From Daldinia sp. FL1419 (Eukaryota; Ascomycota; Sordariomycetes; Xylariales; Hypoxylaceae): DNA of 14,592 nucleotides. The position numbers were made by a program, and so were the translations under genes. The notes under the pieces are model-generated. The model made no database searches, was not told the origin of the DNA, and worked only from the letters and a program-made list of their open reading frames with translations. The DNA lies in NCBI GenBank assembly GCA_025201765.1, contig MU623712.1, positions 1 to 14,592 on the forward strand. Reading direction: 5' to 3'. This document shows, piece after piece, positions 11,138 to 14,592 of the stretch (positions are counted from its first letter, which is position 1; every line of letters starts with the position of its first letter).

Positions 11138-11341
11138 TTAAATTGAGATTGCCATACCCTTAGAAATTATATTATTAGCTTCATTATAATAATTATTATT
11201 ACTATAATTTTTAATATTTTTATAATTATTATTATTATTATTATTACCCTTTCCTTCATTCTCCTCTTCCTCTTCTTCCTCCTCTTCCTCCTCTTTCTCT
11301 TTCTCCTCCTCTTCTTTATTATTATTTTTATTTTTATTTTT
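11138..11341 (-). pseudogene. Low-complexity frame: poly-Glu then poly-Asn (relic exon or microsatellite)
   Basis: The minus-strand frame is open for 67 codons from the stop at 11342-11344 to TAA at 11138-11140. It starts Lys/Asn-rich and runs into an acidic block of about 19 residues, almost all Glu with a few Lys, encoded by GAA and GAG (about 11261-11317). It continues NEGKG, six Asn from AAT triplets, then YKNIKNYSNNNYYNEANN, and ends ISKGMAISI. There is no Met near the start; the only ATG is five codons from the stop. Acidic and Asn homopolymers of this kind are common in disordered regions of fungal and other eukaryotic proteins, so a decayed exon is possible. Equally, a GA-rich microsatellite next to (ATT)n would give the same translation. 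Unknown function. Confidence 0.22.
11225..11317. repeat. (ATT)7 microsatellite and 59-base pure pyrimidine tract
   Basis: Seven ATT units (11225-11245) are followed by CCCTTTCCTTC and then, after a single A at 11258, an uninterrupted C/T tract from 11259 to 11317, made of CTC, CTT and CCT triplets. It is by far the most C-rich stretch in the window. Because its C bases are followed only by C or T, it contains no CpA or CpG and would be largely invisible to a mutator that prefers CpA, which could explain why it survives. A polypurine-polypyrimidine tract of this length can in principle adopt triplex structure; that is inference. Confidence 0.9.
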
Positions 11342-11344
11342 TTA

Positions 11345-12655
11345 TATTATTTTATTATTAATATTTATTAATTAATTATTAATAAGTTATAATAATGGAA
11401 TTGGTTGTGTTATGATATTACTACTTATATTTTTAATCTTATTTGGATTAGCCTCAATATTTAGAGAAGTTTCTAATAAAATTTTATTAAGGATAAATAG
11501 GCTTTTTTCTATCAATTAATTATTAATTACCTATTAATTAAAAGTAAAATTTAAATTAATTAAATTCTATTAATTTTTTTATTTAATAAATTTTAATAAT
11601 TTAATTGATTTATATATATAAATTTATAATATTTTTAATAAATTATTTTTTGGTAAGATGGTTAAATTAATAGTTATGTATAATTTAATATTTTTAAATA
11701 ATTTGTAATTTTTTATAATTATTAAATCCATTTTATTTGGGTTAAGGCTATTGATAGAATCTAAGAATTAAATAATTGTAAATCTTATATTGTAGAATTT
11801 CTAAAAAATTATTAATAAAAGTAAAATTATTTACTATTAATATAAAATTAATTTATTCAATTTTTATTATAATTATTAAATTTAAATTAAAATTTATAAT
11901 TAAATAATTAATTTATAAAAATATAAACCTGATATAAATTAGGGAATAATCATTAAATATAAAATTCCAAAATTATTAAAAATATTTATAATATTTTTTT
12001 TTATTAACTTTTATTTTAATTATTTTTAATATAATATGTTAATTTGGTTTAAAATATTAATTTATAAATTGTTGTTTAAATATTTACCTTTTTTATTTAA
12101 TTAGTTATATTGTATAGAAGTAAAAATATATGATTGTTTAAATTTTAAGATATATTAGTTTTATTTTAAATAAAATTTATAAATTATATTATTACATTTT
12201 ATTTTATAGTTTATTATTTTAATAAGGTAGTTAATTGGATTTTTGGCTTATAAGTTATTTTTCCAATTATGGTCCGGTTGGTTTGATAATTAATTCCAAT
12301 TTTTATTATTAATTATTAATTATGATATATTTTTATTAATTTATAATTTTTTTTTATTTATTGGTAAATTTTATATATTAATTTTTAATTATTTTTGATA
12401 TTCTTTTTTAATTTAAAGATTAATCTTTTTTATGATGTGATTGGCTTATAGTTTGTACCTTTATATATAGTATTATAAATGTGAAATAATTTTATATAAT
12501 TTATTATTAGATTTGCTTATATTTTAGAAATAGGGGTTATATTGATTTGGGGATAATATTATTTTTTATAATTTATTGTTAAAACCTGAGGTTTATTAAT
12601 AGATAATTCCCTATTAACAGATTTTTTTTCTATTATTAAATAATATTTATTATTA
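11345..12655. other. Non-coding A+T block with a few complex patches
   Basis: No gene is seen. More complex patches lie at about 11395-11470, 11745-11800, 12225-12300 (with TCCGG, one of the few CpG sites) and 12435-12480. The word TTGGCTTATA occurs at 12243 and 12441. The short dyad AACCTGAGGTT is at 12583-12593. None supports an annotation. Confidence 0.6.
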
Positions 12656-12895
12656 ATAGCAGGAGGATATCTATTATTAAATTCTTAATTTTGATAGTAG
12701 TAGGAGATATCTGTTATTAGATTCCTAACTTTACTAGCAATAGGAGATATTTATTACTAAATTCCTAATTTTATTAGTAATAGGAGATATCTGTTATTAG
12801 ATTCCTAACTCTATTAGTAGGAAAAGACATCTATTATTAAATTCTTAACTTTGTTAGTAGGAGGAGATACTTATTATTAATCCTATAATTTTTAT
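12656..12895. repeat. 40-bp minisatellite, about 6 copies
   Basis: The motif GATAT (or GACAT, GATAC) recurs at 12666, 12706, 12746, 12786, 12826 and 12866 with an exact 40-base period. A typical unit has (A/G)GGAGATATCTGTTATTA, then (G/A)ATTC(C/T)TAA(C/T)T, then T(A/T)(C/T)TAG(C/T)A. The last copy is shortened near TTAATCC. Differences between copies are again mainly transitions. The unit contains the palindrome GATATC in copies 1, 2 and 4. A period of 40 is not a multiple of 3, which argues against coding. Confidence 0.94.
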
Positions 12896-14592
12896 TAATA
12901 AATTTTTTAAAATTTATTTTTATTTTTTATTAATAATTTATGATTTTTTAGATATTTTTTTTTATTAAATACCTATATTATATTCTTAAATAATTATTAT
13001 TTTTTTTAATATATTAAACTTTAAAATATTTGTGGGATATTAAGTTATGATTTTGCAAATCAATTTTGCTTCTATTTAATATAATCTTTTTATAACTTTT
13101 ATTATTTAGATATTATTTACAAGTTTTTTTATATTATTTACTATCTTTATATCCTTATAAAAAGAACTATTACAGTTTGATATATTTAGCTGTTAAGTTA
13201 TCCTAAATATAATTATTTTTATTATTTTTAAATTTTATTTTTTAATAGAATTATTTAATATTAAATTTTTTTGGATTAAATTTCATTTTAATTATATATG
13301 GTTTTTAAATTATTTATTTTTATATATAAATCCTTTCTTGCATAATATTGTATGTTTATTTTTGCAGCCTAAGGATTTTAAATATTATTAGTTGTTTTAT
13401 TATTATTATTATTAATATATATATAATTTAAGATAGAAATTAATTTAATTTTATAAAAATTTCTTTAAGTATTATAAGAATTATAATAATGTTTATAATA
13501 ATAATAATATATATTTATAAGTTTTAGTTTTTAGTATATATATAATATTAAATTTTAATGTTTATATAGGATGGAATTATATTCCATTATTTAATATCTT
13601 TTTATTATATTCTTATCTTTTAATTTCATATTTTTAATTTTATAAATTATATATTTTTATAATGGTTCTTTTTATTTTATAAATGATATTTTTAAGAATT
13701 AAAATAATTTCTTTTTTATAAGTAAATATTTAATAAGGGGTGTTAGGTTTTGAAAATCCATTTTTTAAGAAAGTAAATGGTTTATATAAATTATTTAATA
13801 AAAGATTTATTAATTAATATTATATAATTATATTAATTAAAAAGGTATATCTTAGTTATGGAATAAATTATAATGGAAATTAAATTTATTTTCATTATTT
13901 TGGGTAATTGATTATTATTGAATATATGTTTTATTTAGAAGAAATAATATTGAAAATTAATATATTATTTTTTAGTAATATAAATTTTTATTATATATAA
14001 GATGTTAAATCTATATCCTTAATTATATTTGTAAATTATTTTTATTTTTATATTTTAAGTATAATTAATATTATAATTATTTTTTTAAAGGAAAAGTATG
14101 GTGGGATATTTTAGATCTTATAAGAATTAATAAATTAAATATATTTTATCCTTAAAGGATTTTATTAATATAAATCTATAATTTTAATATTTATTTTAAG
14201 AAGATTAAAAAGTAATAATTTTCTTTTTAAGGAATTTTAGAAGGAATTAATTTTAAAAATTATTATAAATTTTAATATTGCTTAAAAATATAATTTTTTA
14301 TTGGTAAAGAAATTATAAAAAAATTATTTTTTTAAAATAAAATTATTATAAATCTCTTATAATAATAAATAGATATTAGATAATTATATTTATAATTATT
14401 TTTTAATAATAAATTATTGGTGGAATTATAAAATCCTTATTAATTCATAATTTGATTTATTATTTTAAATAATTTATTTTTAATTTATTTATAATATTTA
14501 TAAATTTTTTAATTTCTTTTAAATATTATAAAAAAATTATAATTATTTTATCAACTTAAATTACCAAATTAATAAATTATTTATTAAAGTTA
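12896..14592. other. A+T-rich non-coding block to window end
   Basis: No gene is seen. Simple repeats include (TTA)n running into (AT)n at about 13397-13424 and a TAA-type run at about 13496-13510. More complex patches lie at 13140-13205, 13330-13380, 13735-13790 and 14090-14120. No open frame of note was found. Confidence 0.65.

Noticed and set aside
13353..13371. GTATGT followed by TTTTTGCAG, resembling fungal intron borders
   Set aside because: The two sites are only about 20 bases apart, too short for an intron, and there is no flanking open frame to splice.
1..14592. Fungal mitochondrial genome
   Set aside because: No cox, cob, nad, atp, rRNA or tRNA sequence is visible over 14.6 kb. 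The three minisatellites and the transition-type decay fit nuclear A+T blocks better.
1..14592. Numerous matches to yeast-like replication origin consensus and TATA boxes
   Set aside because: Such A/T-only words are expected very often by chance in this composition and carry no information here.

Overview
This window is extremely A+T-rich (G+C roughly 10-15% by eye). It holds no intact gene that I can recognise. There is no rRNA, tRNA, CRISPR array, operon or recognisable intact transposon. The texture is TpA-rich on both strands, with the few remaining C and G bases concentrated in CC, CT, GG and AGG words and CpG almost absent. That pattern fits a nuclear A+T block of a filamentous ascomycete that has undergone repeat-induced point mutation (RIP, C-to-T change), and such blocks are usually heterochromatic. 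This is an inference from composition. The sequence shows no gene that would fix the taxon, and other A+T-extreme eukaryotes cannot be formally excluded.

Layout. Positions 1-5287 are non-coding A+T sequence with a few less degenerate patches. A 57-bp minisatellite (about 5.6 copies, 5335-5655) follows; because 57 is a multiple of 3 it keeps a frame open on both strands. Next to it, 5878-6723 on the minus strand is the best candidate for a real decayed gene: 281 codons with only six internal stops, where about 25-30 would be expected. It has an Asn/Lys-rich middle and two C-x-G-N-[YH] motifs that weakly recall zinc-knuckle remnants. Positions 6727-8613 are empty A+T sequence. A second, weaker minus-strand relic lies at 8617-9045 and abuts a 61-bp minisatellite (about 7.5 copies, 9061-9507).

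A possible plus-strand relic at 10116-10442 runs into a stretch almost devoid of G (10321-10560). At 11138-11341 a minus-strand frame encodes a poly-Glu block followed by a poly-Asn block; on the plus strand this is a 59-base uninterrupted pyrimidine tract beside an (ATT)7 microsatellite. A third minisatellite with an exact 40-bp period (about six copies) occupies 12656-12895. The remainder to 14592 is A+T sequence with short microsatellites.

No genes can be seen working together here. The interest lies in the fossil reading frames and in three unrelated minisatellites, with periods of 57, 61 and 40 bp, that remain legible in sequence otherwise degraded by mutation.
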